Shown here in pieces: positions 55,853 to 64,000 of a stretch of DNA of 64,000 bases. Every line of letters begins with the position of its first letter. Positions within the stretch are counted from its first letter, which is position 1. The translations under genes and the position numbers were made by a program. Origin of the DNA: Streptomyces iakyrus (GTDB taxonomy: Bacteria > Actinomycetota > Actinomycetes > Streptomycetales > Streptomycetaceae); contig NZ_JNXI01000027.1 in the NCBI RefSeq assembly GCF_000717055.1, positions 248,001 to 312,000 on the forward strand, in the 5' to 3' direction. A model generated the notes under the pieces. The model did not search any database and was not told the DNA's origin. It worked only from the letters and a program-made list of their open reading frames with translations.

Positions 55853-56182
55853 ATGGCCGAGTTGGTGCGATTCGATGGTCCTGACGGGGCGTCGCTGATG
55901 GTGGAGGTGGAGGACGACGACGCAGGACTCGAGCTCATCTCCCGCGATCCGAACGGCGTCGTGCGGGCCGGCCGCCGCTTGGAGGAGGCTCTGGCCTCGG
56001 TCCGGCCCGCCCTCCGGTCGGTCGTCGACTCCGTTGCAGCCCTCGCTCCGGACGCGTACGAGGTCGAGTTCGGGATGAAGCTCAACGCCGAGTCCGGCGT
56101 CGTCGTCGCCCGGACGGCCCTCGAGGGCCACTTCAGCGTCAGGCTCCAGTGGAGCGGACCCGATCGAACCCCCGGTGAGTGA
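55853..56182 (+). CDS. Trypsin-co-occurring domain 1 (Trypco1-like) small protein
   Basis: Product of 109 residues: MAELVRFDGPDGASLMVEVE, then a helix EEALASVRPALRSVVDSVAA, then the characteristic end DAYEVEFGMKLNAESGVVVA followed by HFSVRLQW. This beta-helix-beta pattern is the Trypco1 family, found next to trypsin-like proteases in conflict systems. Here it overlaps the trypsin-STAND gene by eight bases. It may be an inhibitor, a sensor or a co-factor of the protease. GGGGGA precedes the ATG. Confidence 0.85.
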   Translation: MAELVRFDGPDGASLMVEVEDDDAGLELISRDPNGVVRAGRRLEEALASVRPALRSVVDSVAALAPDAYEVEFGMKLNAESGVVVARTALEGHFSVRLQWSGPDRTPGE

Positions 56183-59100
56183 AGCGGTGTCCGCCGTGCG
56201 GGAGCGGCCCCCCTGGCTGGTGAGCGTCCGGCGTTCCCGGGACGACAACCCGGTCGGCGCCGGTCTGCTGGTCACCCCCCACCACGTGCTGACCTGTGCG
56301 CACGTCGTACGGCCGGGCAGCGCGCTCGGTGTGCCCGACGATCCGGTGTACGTCGAGTTCCAGTACGCCCAGGAGCACGGCGCGATCCCGGCCACCGTCG
56401 TGCCCGACGGCTGGCACCCGGCCACCGGGTCCGACTCCGGGGACATAGCGGTGCTGGAACTCGGTGCCCCGGCACCGGCCGAAGCCGAGCCCGCCCCGCT
56501 GCGCACCACCGACCCCGGCACCTGGGACCACCGTTTCCGCGCGTATGGCTACCCCAAGGAGCATCCCCGCCAAGGTGTCCCCGTCCGGGGCGAGATCATC
56601 GGCCATGCCGGCGGCGAGTGGCTGCAGGTGGAGGCGAGCCCGCACACCGGATGGGCACTGGAACAAGGCTTCTCCGGATCCCCGGTGTGGGACATGAACA
56701 GCCAGGGCGTGGTGGGGATGCTCGTCGCCCGTGACTCCGTGTCCAAGGTCGACCGGCGCACGGCCTACGCCATCAAGGTCGAGACGCTAGTCCGGTACTG
56801 GCCCCCGCTCGCCGCGCAGGTACGCGACGCGACGACGGGGGAACTGCGCAACCGGCTGGAGAGCCTGCTGTGGATCCCGCTGGCCGGGGAGGGGCGGATC
56901 CCCCGGATCGGCGAGGTGGACCCGTACGACATCGGTGTCTCGCGATCCAAGTACAGCAACCGTCCGGGCGAGGCACCCTACGTGCCGCGGCATCCGCAGG
57001 ACGGGCAGCTGGACGCCGCCCTCGCCGAGTCCCGGTTCGTCGTGCTGGCCGGCCGCTCCAAGGCCGGCAAGTCCCGCACCCTGTACGAGGCGTTGCTGCG
57101 GACGTCTCCGGGGGCCCGGCTGATCGTGCCGCGTCCCGACGGCCCGGAGCAGCGGGCACTGGACGACCTCAGCCGGCTGACGCTGCCGACCGGGCAGGAC
57201 CCGAGCGTGCTCTGGCTGGACGACCTGCACCGCTACCTGCGGCCCGGCGGTCTGGACCTGCAGATCCTAGACCGGCTGACGCGCCGGCACCCCGCCGTCA
57301 CCGTCGTCGCCACCATCCCGGCCAAGCAACGGGCCGCGCTGACGGCCATGGAGAACGACGTCGGCCGTGTGTCCCGGACCGTTCTCGGCAAGGCGCGCAC
57401 CGTCGAACTGCCGTCGCGGCTGGGGGCGGCGGACACCGCGGTCGCCCGGGACCTGTATCCGGGCGAGGACTTCGCGGCCCGCGGCATCGGCGAACTCATG
57501 GTGGCCGCCCCCGCCCTGGAACAGCGCTTCGCCGACGGAGCCGAGAGCTGCCCCGCCGGCTGGGCCCTGGTGAAGGCGGCCACGGACTGGCAGCGGATGG
57601 GCATGACCGAGCCCGTCTCCGAGACCGTGCTGCGCGAGCTCTTCGGCGCCTACCTCGGTGCACACCAACCGCAGTTCGACGCCAACGACGAGCTGTACCT
57701 GACCGGGCTGACCTGGGCCCGCGAACCGGTCGCCGGCGGCATCGCCCTGCTGCACCGCGTCCCCGGCCCGGACGGCGGGCCCGCGTACGCCGGGTCGCCC
57801 TACCTGTCCGAGTACCTGGACACCCGCTCCGACGACCCGTCCGCCGCCGTGCCCCTCCTCGCCTGGGAGCACCTCGCCGAACGCCGGCCCGCCGCGGACC
57901 TGCTGCACAGCGCGTACGTGGCCCTGATGCGCGAGGAGCCGGAGGTTGCCGAGCGGATGTTCCAGCAGGTCGTGCAGACCAGTGGAGACCGGGACAGCGC
58001 GGCCTGGGCTTCGCTGATGCTCGGTGAGATACACCTCTACCAGGGCGACTTCGCGCGCTCGGCGGCCCTGTTCGACACAGCGGTCTCCTCGGGAGTGGAG
58101 GACGTGGTCCCGCTGGCCCAGGTCGACCTGGCCGGGGTGCTCATGGTCACCGGTGACCGCACGCGGGCGCGAGCCCTGCTGGAGACCGCCGTGGCCTCCC
58201 GGGACCCGCAGGTCTCGCAGATGGCCCAGGTCGGGTTCGCCCGGCTGCTGGCGGAACAGGGCGAGGCGGAACGGGCCGAGGAACTGCTGGAAGCGGTACT
58301 GGCGGCGGGGGACACAGAGGTGGCGACGCTGGCCCAGACCCAGTGGCTTCGCGTGGTGACCGGTGAGGCACGTAACGTACGAGCGGCCGGACGGACGGGC
58401 CGTGAGCGGGTCAAGCCCGGCGCCGGAGCGGGTGCGGCCCGCACCGACTCCGCGGAGCTCGGGGAGCAGCCGTGGGCCCTGTCCCGGGCCCTCGGAGAGT
58501 CGATCGCCGGCCAGATCACCGCTCTGGCCTCGGTGAACCTCGGCGGAATCTACGCCCACCAGGGCAAGCTCGACCGAGCCGAGGAACTGCTGAAATCGGC
58601 GGCCGACAGCGGCGGATACCATGCCGCCCCGCAGGCCCAGTCGGGACTCGGCGAGCTGTACATCCTGCAGGGCAGGTACGCGGAGGCCGAGGAGATGCTG
58701 GAGGCCGTACTGCGCTCCGGGCATCCGCTGCTCGTCCCGGTCGCCCAGGTCGCCCTCGGCATCGCACTGCTCCAGCAAGGCGACGACGCACGGGCGTTGC
58801 CCCTGCTGCGCGAGGTGGCCGAGCTGGGACACCCCGACCAAGGACCGCGGGCGGCCTGTGTCCTCGGCGAGTGGTACACCGCCCAAGAGGACGCCGGAGC
58901 CGCCCGGGAATGGCTGGGCCGCGCGGTCGGTTCCGGCCACCCGGACTGGGCCCACACCGCCCGTGTCGACCTGGCGTTCGTACTGGCCACCCAGCAGGAC
59001 GACCTGGACGAGGCGCGGGAGTTGCTGGCGGAGGTGACCGGGTCCCGGCACCCGGAGCAGGCGCCGCGCGCGGCGGACATCCTGGGCGAACTCCTGGCGG

Positions 59101-60557
59101 CCGAAGGCCACGCGCAGGAGGCCGAGGAGGCCTACCGCGTCGCGATCGGCTTCGGGCACCGGGACTGGACGCAGCTGGCCCGCATCAACCTGGCCGCCCT
59201 GCTCGCGGCCCAGGCGCCGGACACGACCCGGGCACGGGAACTGCTGACGGAGGTGATGCGCTCCGGGCACCCGGATCAGGCGCCGCGCGCCGGGGACATC
59301 CTCGGTGACATCCTGGCGGCTGAGGGCCGGGTCAGGGAGGCCGAGGAGGCCTACCGCGCCGCGATCGACTCCGGTCACGGCGAGTGGTCGCTGATCGCCC
59401 GGCTCGACCTCGCCGTCATGCTCGCCGACAACGAGGACTTCTCCCGGGCGGAGAGCCTGTTGCGTGTGGTCGCCGAGTCGGACAACGCCACCGCCGTGGC
59501 TTGGGCGACCACCCTGCTCGGCATGGTCCACGTGCACGGCGGCCGACGCGCCGAGGGCCTGCGTCACCTGCGGCAGGCGGGCGAGACGGGCGAGGTGCCC
59601 GTGGCTCAGATGGCCCGGTTCCAGCTGGCGAAGTTCCTGCTCGACGACGGAGAGAACGACGACGCCCGGGAACTGCTGCGGTCCGTGGTCGAGGACCAGC
59701 CTTCGGACGTCACCGAGGTCGCCCGCGCCTACCTCTGCGTGCTCCTGCTGCGTGAAGGATCCACCGCGGCCGCCGAGGAACTCCTACTCGGCGTGGAACG
59801 CTCGGGCGACGCGGAGGCGATCGCCGTGGCCTACCTCGGCATGGGCGAGTACCTGCTGGACGTCGGCGAGGTACAGGCCGCCGGAGAACTCCTCGAGGGC
59901 GCGCTCAGCGTGGCGGATCCGGAGACCGCGCCCCGGGCTGGCGCCCTGCTCGGCGTCGTACGGCGTTCCGACAACGAACTAGAAGAGGCTCGGCGTTTGT
60001 TGTCCGACGCGCTGGACACCGGGGACCCGGACGTCGAACCGCTGGCGAGACGGTATCTGGGCAGCACTCTGTTCCGTATGCGCCTGCTGCGAGAGGCGGA
60101 GGAGGTCCTGCTGCCGCTGGCCCGTTCAGATGACGGCGAGCACCGCCTGCAGGCACTCCGATTGCTGGGGCAGGTGCTGGTCGCGGACGGCAGGCCGGAG
60201 GAGGCCTGTCCGTGGTTCGAGGAGGCCATCGCGTGCGGCGATCCGGAGACGGAGTCCGCCTCCCGTTACGACTTCGCCGAGTTGCTGCTCAGCATGGGGC
60301 AGCGGGAGCGCGCCCGGGAGGTGTGGGCGCCGGAGGTGTCCGAGGAGGACGAACCGGCGCAGGCCCGGCCCGGCCTCCGCCCCCTGGAGGAGTCCGTCGC
60401 CACGACCGAGGCGGCGAAGCCGCCCGGGCCCGCCCAGCATCCGCTGCCTGCGGCCGTGCTGTCGCTGCTGGGCGACGTGGCGTCCGCGGAGGGAGACGAG
60501 GACGAGGCCCGGTACTGGTATGGGCTCGCTCAGCCCCACACCGGGCCCTCCTCATGA
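56175..60557 (+). CDS. Trypsin-like protease fused to STAND NTPase and TPR repeats
   Basis: Product of 1460 residues from GTG 56175. The N-terminal trypsin domain has the full triad: H43 (LTCAHVV), D90 (SGDIAVLEL) and S167 (GFSGSPVWD). Next comes a STAND-like NTPase with Walker A GRSKAGKS (293-300) and Walker B VLWLDD (345-350). From about 600 to the end are many TPR-type repeats (for example LGEIHLYQGDFARSAALFDT, LGELYILQGRYAEAEEMLEA, LGELLAAEGHAQEAEEAYRV), several nearly identical, suggesting recent expansion. No signal peptide, so the protease acts inside the cell. The likely logic is signal binding to TPRs, NTP-driven oligomerisation and protease activation. Confidence 0.93.
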   Translation: MSEAVSAVRERPPWLVSVRRSRDDNPVGAGLLVTPHHVLTCAHVVRPGSALGVPDDPVYVEFQYAQEHGAIPATVVPDGWHPATGSDSGDIAVLELGAPAPAEAEPAPLRTTDPGTWDHRFRAYGYPKEHPRQGVPVRGEIIGHAGGEWLQVEASPHTGWALEQGFSGSPVWDMNSQGVVGMLVARDSVSKVDRRTAYAIKVETLVRYWPPLAAQVRDATTGELRNRLESLLWIPLAGEGRIPRIGEVDPYDIGVSRSKYSNRPGEAPYVPRHPQDGQLDAALAESRFVVLAGRSKAGKSRTLYEALLRTSPGARLIVPRPDGPEQRALDDLSRLTLPTGQDPSVLWLDDLHRYLRPGGLDLQILDRLTRRHPAVTVVATIPAKQRAALTAMENDVGRVSRTVLGKARTVELPSRLGAADTAVARDLYPGEDFAARGIGELMVAAPALEQRFADGAESCPAGWALVKAATDWQRMGMTEPVSETVLRELFGAYLGAHQPQFDANDELYLTGLTWAREPVAGGIALLHRVPGPDGGPAYAGSPYLSEYLDTRSDDPSAAVPLLAWEHLAERRPAADLLHSAYVALMREEPEVAERMFQQVVQTSGDRDSAAWASLMLGEIHLYQGDFARSAALFDTAVSSGVEDVVPLAQVDLAGVLMVTGDRTRARALLETAVASRDPQVSQMAQVGFARLLAEQGEAERAEELLEAVLAAGDTEVATLAQTQWLRVVTGEARNVRAAGRTGRERVKPGAGAGAARTDSAELGEQPWALSRALGESIAGQITALASVNLGGIYAHQGKLDRAEELLKSAADSGGYHAAPQAQSGLGELYILQGRYAEAEEMLEAVLRSGHPLLVPVAQVALGIALLQQGDDARALPLLREVAELGHPDQGPRAACVLGEWYTAQEDAGAAREWLGRAVGSGHPDWAHTARVDLAFVLATQQDDLDEARELLAEVTGSRHPEQAPRAADILGELLAAEGHAQEAEEAYRVAIGFGHRDWTQLARINLAALLAAQAPDTTRARELLTEVMRSGHPDQAPRAGDILGDILAAEGRVREAEEAYRAAIDSGHGEWSLIARLDLAVMLADNEDFSRAESLLRVVAESDNATAVAWATTLLGMVHVHGGRRAEGLRHLRQAGETGEVPVAQMARFQLAKFLLDDGENDDARELLRSVVEDQPSDVTEVARAYLCVLLLREGSTAAAEELLLGVERSGDAEAIAVAYLGMGEYLLDVGEVQAAGELLEGALSVADPETAPRAGALLGVVRRSDNELEEARRLLSDALDTGDPDVEPLARRYLGSTLFRMRLLREAEEVLLPLARSDDGEHRLQALRLLGQVLVADGRPEEACPWFEEAIACGDPETESASRYDFAELLLSMGQRERAREVWAPEVSEEDEPAQARPGLRPLEESVATTEAAKPPGPAQHPLPAAVLSLLGDVASAEGDEDEARYWYGLAQPHTGPSS

Positions 60558-61004
60558 ACCGCCGGGCAGTGAGTTGCTGAACGCGCTCACCCCGGGGATG
60601 CCCCGTTCCAAGGACCGCACCTTGAACAAGTCCTCGTAGATCCGGTGCAGAGCCCCGGCCTGTTCGCCGGCCGGAAGCAGGGCCGCCTGGTCCACCCGGT
60701 CGAGCAGGACGGCGTAGCGCGAGCGCATGTTCAGGTGCCACCGCCAGCGTGCGCCGAAGTCCAGGGCGCGGGCCACCGCGATGAGGAACGTGGCCACGCC
60801 CGCCGCCACACGGGCCCAGGTGGAGTAGTCCACCGGCAGCACGGTCGCCACCGTCGTGGCGGCCATGGCTGCCATCGTGCTGCCGTTGTGCAGCAGCGAG
60901 TCGCGTTTACCGCCGTGTGGTCGCATCGCCAGCTTGATACTGGTGGTCAGACGGGCCCTCTGCTCGGAGAGGTCCTGCGCGGCGGGCTCGGATGCGTCGG
61001 GCAA
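60552..61004 (-). CDS. SLATT-like two-helix membrane protein
   Basis: Product of 150 residues from TTG 61004, with GGAGG nine bases upstream. An N-terminal basic helix (RARLTTSIKLAMRPHGGKRD) is followed by two hydrophobic helices (AAMAATTVATVLPVDYSTWA and VAAGVATFLIAVARAL), then FGARWRWHLNMRSRYAVLLD and a helical tail. This fits the SLATT layout: two helices plus a soluble helical part, proposed as pore-forming effectors of conflict systems. The gene starts six bases after the caspase-like stop and shares its own stop hexamer with the convergent trypsin gene. Confidence 0.72.
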   Translation of the reverse strand: MPDASEPAAQDLSEQRARLTTSIKLAMRPHGGKRDSLLHNGSTMAAMAATTVATVLPVDYSTWARVAAGVATFLIAVARALDFGARWRWHLNMRSRYAVLLDRVDQAALLPAGEQAGALHRIYEDLFKVRSLERGIPGVSAFSNSLPGGS

Positions 61005-61009
61005 AGGGG

Positions 61010-63841
61010 TCAGCCTCCATCCAGCCGGTTGAGGAACGCACGCGTGGCCAGGGTGACGGTGTGTGTGGGGCCCAGCACCCGCGTCTGGTCGTTCGCGACC
61101 TGCCGCAGCAGGGCAAGGGCCTCGGACCGCCGGTGTGCGCGCAGCAGGTGTACGGCGTAGTTGCTGCGGACCGTGAGGACGTCGGGGTGCTCGTCGCCGT
61201 AGACCCGCTCCATCGCGGACACGAGCTCCGCCGACTGGGCGAGAGCCTCCTCGTGGCGCCCACACTCCGCCGTAAGCTCGACCAGGTTGGCCCGGGCCGT
61301 GAGGACGTGCCGGTCGTGTGCCGGAAGGCGCGCGGCCATCTCGGGCACGAGTTCGGCGAGGGCGCTGCGTGCCTCCTCCTGCCTGCCTTCCTGCTTCAAT
61401 CGGTAGGTGATGTTCAGCCGCAGCAGGAGCACGCGCGCGTCACCGGCCCCCAGCACCCTGGTGGCGGTGGGCAGCATCTCCTCCAGGTAGGTCCGGCCGA
61501 GGGCCGGATCCCGCGTGCCGATCAGCCAGGCGACGGTCTGCTGGGCTCCGAGCGTGTCGGCGTGCGCGGGCCCGTGGACCTGCTGCACGTCGGACACGAG
61601 CGCGTGAGCCTGCTCGAGGCGCTCGTCGAGGTCGCCCCCGTCGTCCCACCGGATGAGGTCGTGGCGCACAGCGAGCGTCGCGGTGTGACGTGGTCCGAGC
61701 GCCGCCCGGCAGTCGTCGGCCAGTCGGCGTGCGAGGGCAAGCGCCTCGGCCCGCCGCCCCGTCGCCTCGGTGCAGCCGCTCAGCTGGTGACGGGCCGTCA
61801 GGGACTCCGCGCTTCGCTCACCGAAAGCGTCGGTGAGGCGTGGCAGCCACGCACTCCAACGGGCCAGGTTGTCGGCGGGGCGGGCCGCGGTGCGGCACTG
61901 CAGCCCGTGCAGTACGGCCTTTTGCCGGCCGGCCCGCCACAGATGCTCGGGCTCCGCCGCCAGGGCGTAGTCGAACGGCTGGGTCCCGTGACCCTGTGTC
62001 TGGTGCGGCACACGGGCGTGCAGCACATCGGCCAGCGCGCCGTGCCCGTCGGTCACGCGGACCCGGCGGGACGGGGGCAGCGGTTCCTCGGTGCCGTCCG
62101 GCGCCGGTGGGCCCATGAGGTCCTCGAACAGGTCCAGGTCGTCACCCGAGGTGAGGTGTTCGACGAGCAGGGCGTGGAAGAAGCCCACGAGTTCCTCGTC
62201 CGTGCCCGCTGCGGAGCGCACGAGCAGTCCCTGGAGTCGCACCAGGACGTCTCGCACCAAGTGGGCGGGCTCCGGTCCCGCCAGCAAGCGGACGGCCTCC
62301 ATGAGGAGGGACATCGGCAGCACGGGCCCCGGACCCGCGGCCGCCAGTACGGTCAGCACCGCGTCGAGGAGCGGGTCGCCCCGGTCCGGACGGGTCCTCG
62401 CCGCATCGAGGGATCGGTCGAACGCCGCGCCGAGGGAGCTCGGCAGGTCGTCCGCCGTTTCCAGAGCGCCGGCTACGTCCGCGTAGGTGCGTGCGGCCAG
62501 CCAGTTGCCGTCGGCGCGGTCCAGGATGGTCGCGTGCAGGTGCGGGGGCACCCCGCGCTCGGTGAGGTAGGAGGCCAGCTCGGCGCGGGTGGCGGTGCCG
62601 AGGGGGAACTCCCGGGCACCGTGCGGCAGTCGCGCCCCGGTCCGTGCGGTGACCAGGAGGGACACATGCTCCAGCCGCGGATCCGACGCCAGGTCGTCCA
62701 AACCCGCCAGCACCGGATCGTGCGCGGTGGCGCTCAACTGGTCGAGCCCGTCGACGACCACGCGTGCCGGTTGCCCGAGGAGGGCGAGGGGGCCGAGGAC
62801 CTGGGCGTGCAGCGCGTCGAGGCCGGCCAGCACCGCGTCGGGCGTGGTCTGCCGGAACGTGCTGACAGCCGCCGGGAAGCCTGGCAGTCGGCGAAGGTCA
62901 CGGGCCAGTTCCTCGGCGAAGGTCTCGGGCGTCGTCGCAGCGGTCACGACGGCCACCGCGTCGTGCTGCGCGGCCTGCGAGGCGACGAACGCCGACTTGC
63001 CCTGGCCGGCGGGCGCGGTGACCGCCACGGCGCGATGGCCGTCGAGTTGCCCGGCCAGCGTGTCGGCTCCGGCGGTCGGCCGGTACCAGGTGAGCAGGTC
63101 GGCCAGCTGCTCGATGCCGCGGCGGGCCCGTGAGGCGTTCAGGGCCAGCCACAACGAGGGGTCGTTGTAGGAGACTTCGGTTCCGCGGTCGTAGACCCGA
63201 TGGGACGGGTGCTGGGCGCGTAGCTGCCCGCACAGCAGGGGCAGCGCCGAGTGCGCGGTGAGGAAGGCCCGGGGCGTTCCGGTCCCGCTGCGCATGAGCC
63301 GGGCGAGGGCCGCGGTGAAGGCGCAGGCGAACGCGGCGCCGGAACCGGTGGAGACGAGCACCTCGAATCGCTTCCCTGTGCTTCGAGCGATGTCCTTGAA
63401 GACGTCCCCAAGCACGGTCAGGACGTGCCCGGACTCACAGGCGTCGAGTACCAGGACGAGCCCGTCGAGGTGCGGATGTTCCAGGAGCAGGTCGGTGAAC
63501 GACTTCCCGAGCGCGTACGCCGACTCCGGCTTGCCGACCGACGACTTCCGGGTCATCAGGTGGAAGTCCGAAGCGGTCGCGAATCCGTGCCCGGTGAAGG
63601 CGACGAACAGCGTCGCGCCGTCCGCCGAGGCCCGGGCGACGGCGGTGCGCAGGCCCTCCTCCAGGGCGGAGGCGTCGGGATCGAGCAGGAGCGAGGTGCC
63701 GTCGGGAAGAGCCGGCCGGCAACCGCCCAGGGCCAGGTCCCGGAACACCGCGTCGAGATCGGTGACCGCCCGGCCCAGACGCGAGAGGTGCTCCTGTGTG
63801 TCGCACTGCGACCCCACCAGCAGACACCGCCGTTCCCCCAT
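61010..63841 (-). CDS. Caspase-like protease fused to STAND NTPase and TPR repeats
   Basis: Product of 943 residues. The N-terminus is a caspase/metacaspase fold: RRCLLVGSQCDTQEHL, the catalytic histidine H85 in FVAFTGHGFA and cysteine C135 in VLVLDACESGH. A STAND-type NTPase follows with Walker A APAGQGKS (276-283) and Walker B RVVVDGLDQL (360-369). The C-terminal third is TPR-like (for example NITYRLKQEGRQEEARSALA, VRSNYAVHLLRAHRRSEALA). Such fusions are thought to sense a trigger, assemble and cleave cell proteins, causing death or dormancy. It is followed six bases later by the SLATT-like gene. Confidence 0.92.
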   Translation of the reverse strand: MGERRCLLVGSQCDTQEHLSRLGRAVTDLDAVFRDLALGGCRPALPDGTSLLLDPDASALEEGLRTAVARASADGATLFVAFTGHGFATASDFHLMTRKSSVGKPESAYALGKSFTDLLLEHPHLDGLVLVLDACESGHVLTVLGDVFKDIARSTGKRFEVLVSTGSGAAFACAFTAALARLMRSGTGTPRAFLTAHSALPLLCGQLRAQHPSHRVYDRGTEVSYNDPSLWLALNASRARRGIEQLADLLTWYRPTAGADTLAGQLDGHRAVAVTAPAGQGKSAFVASQAAQHDAVAVVTAATTPETFAEELARDLRRLPGFPAAVSTFRQTTPDAVLAGLDALHAQVLGPLALLGQPARVVVDGLDQLSATAHDPVLAGLDDLASDPRLEHVSLLVTARTGARLPHGAREFPLGTATRAELASYLTERGVPPHLHATILDRADGNWLAARTYADVAGALETADDLPSSLGAAFDRSLDAARTRPDRGDPLLDAVLTVLAAAGPGPVLPMSLLMEAVRLLAGPEPAHLVRDVLVRLQGLLVRSAAGTDEELVGFFHALLVEHLTSGDDLDLFEDLMGPPAPDGTEEPLPPSRRVRVTDGHGALADVLHARVPHQTQGHGTQPFDYALAAEPEHLWRAGRQKAVLHGLQCRTAARPADNLARWSAWLPRLTDAFGERSAESLTARHQLSGCTEATGRRAEALALARRLADDCRAALGPRHTATLAVRHDLIRWDDGGDLDERLEQAHALVSDVQQVHGPAHADTLGAQQTVAWLIGTRDPALGRTYLEEMLPTATRVLGAGDARVLLLRLNITYRLKQEGRQEEARSALAELVPEMAARLPAHDRHVLTARANLVELTAECGRHEEALAQSAELVSAMERVYGDEHPDVLTVRSNYAVHLLRAHRRSEALALLRQVANDQTRVLGPTHTVTLATRAFLNRLDGG

Positions 63842-63921
63842 GGGAGGAAGCCTGCCATGTGAGGATGGGGTGTGTCAGCGGGTTGGCGACGCGGGCGCGA
63901 TCACCAAGGGGGGAAGGGCAC

Positions 63922-64000
63922 ATGGCCGAGATCGTCCTCGTACATGGGATCGACCATGAACAGAGTGTCGCCGGGACACTGGAGTCCGAGTGGCTGTCCG
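63922..64000 (+). CDS. Start of an alpha/beta-hydrolase-like gene, cut by the window edge
   Basis: Only 26 codons are visible, beginning MAEIVLVHGIDHEQ. The hydrophobic strand followed by HGI resembles the first strand and oxyanion loop of an alpha/beta hydrolase. A GGAAGGG site lies four to ten bases before the ATG. It is divergent from the caspase-like gene, 80 bases away, so a shared promoter region is likely. Confidence 0.55.
   Translation, partial: MAEIVLVHGIDHEQSVAGTLESEWLS

Noticed and set aside
55712..56085. N-terminal extension of the minus-strand coiled-coil gene
   Set aside because: The extension would be antisense to the start of the Trypco1-like gene and is low-complexity Ser/Arg/Thr; GTG 55665 has its own ribosome site.
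57267..59567. 766-codon minus-strand open frame
   Set aside because: Antisense to the TPR region of the trypsin-STAND gene; its repeats mirror the TPR-coding DNA.

Overview
This is a high-GC, gene-dense window from a streptomycete. Codon third positions are almost all G or C, GTG starts are common, and many neighbouring genes overlap by four bases. From memory, genes up to about 39.5 kb match the order around SCO5464 to SCO5501 in Streptomyces coelicolor (gatCAB, ligA, mnmA, gcvT-gcvH-glyA, sdaA). No database search was possible.

Core part, 1 to 39.5 kb. An MMPL exporter (cut by the window edge) and a small membrane protein are followed by the gatC-gatA-small ORF-gatB operon on the minus strand. 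Next come a broken GGDEF-EAL gene (probable rmdB orthologue), ligA, a MetE-like protein, an SDR, a LOG-family protein and a methyltransferase, all on the minus strand. mnmA and a cysteine desulfurase, which together supply tRNA 2-thiouridine, are separated by a Tat-type amidase on the other strand. A FabR-like TetR gene has two matching operators in front of it and faces two small membrane-protein genes. Then come a frameshifted lipoprotein gene, a thioesterase, an esterase and a TRIC-type channel. A complete oligopeptide ABC importer operon (23.8 to 29.9 kb) is followed by two SseB-like genes and a P-loop kinase-like gene. A tandem glycine riboswitch heads gcvT-gcvH-glyA-sdaA, which degrades glycine and serine.

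Junction, 39.5 to 41.2 kb. Conserved order ends in remnants: a 3-prime piece of a minus-strand gene, the tail of a PD-(D/E)XK nuclease-like gene and a short Cys-containing ORF. This looks like the edge of an acquired island.

Accessory island, 41.2 to 64 kb. Eight genes on the plus strand form one tightly overlapped unit: a zinc-ribbon protein, a TRAFAC-type GTPase, a large GTPase-associated (GAP1-like) protein, an Hsp70-like ATPase, an exported and membrane-anchored vWA protein, a radical-SAM activase, a coiled-coil protein and a tandem CbxX/CfxQ AAA+ ATPase. Beside them lie a second coiled-coil gene (minus), a Trypco1-type small protein overlapping a trypsin-STAND-TPR protein (plus), and a caspase-like-STAND-TPR gene with a SLATT-like membrane protein (minus). 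A hydrolase-like gene runs off the right edge. The set resembles the NTP-dependent conflict or programmed-death systems described from multicellular bacteria. The combination of GTPase, chaperone, radical-SAM, AAA+, trypsin and caspase modules in one 22-kb block is the most interesting content of the window.
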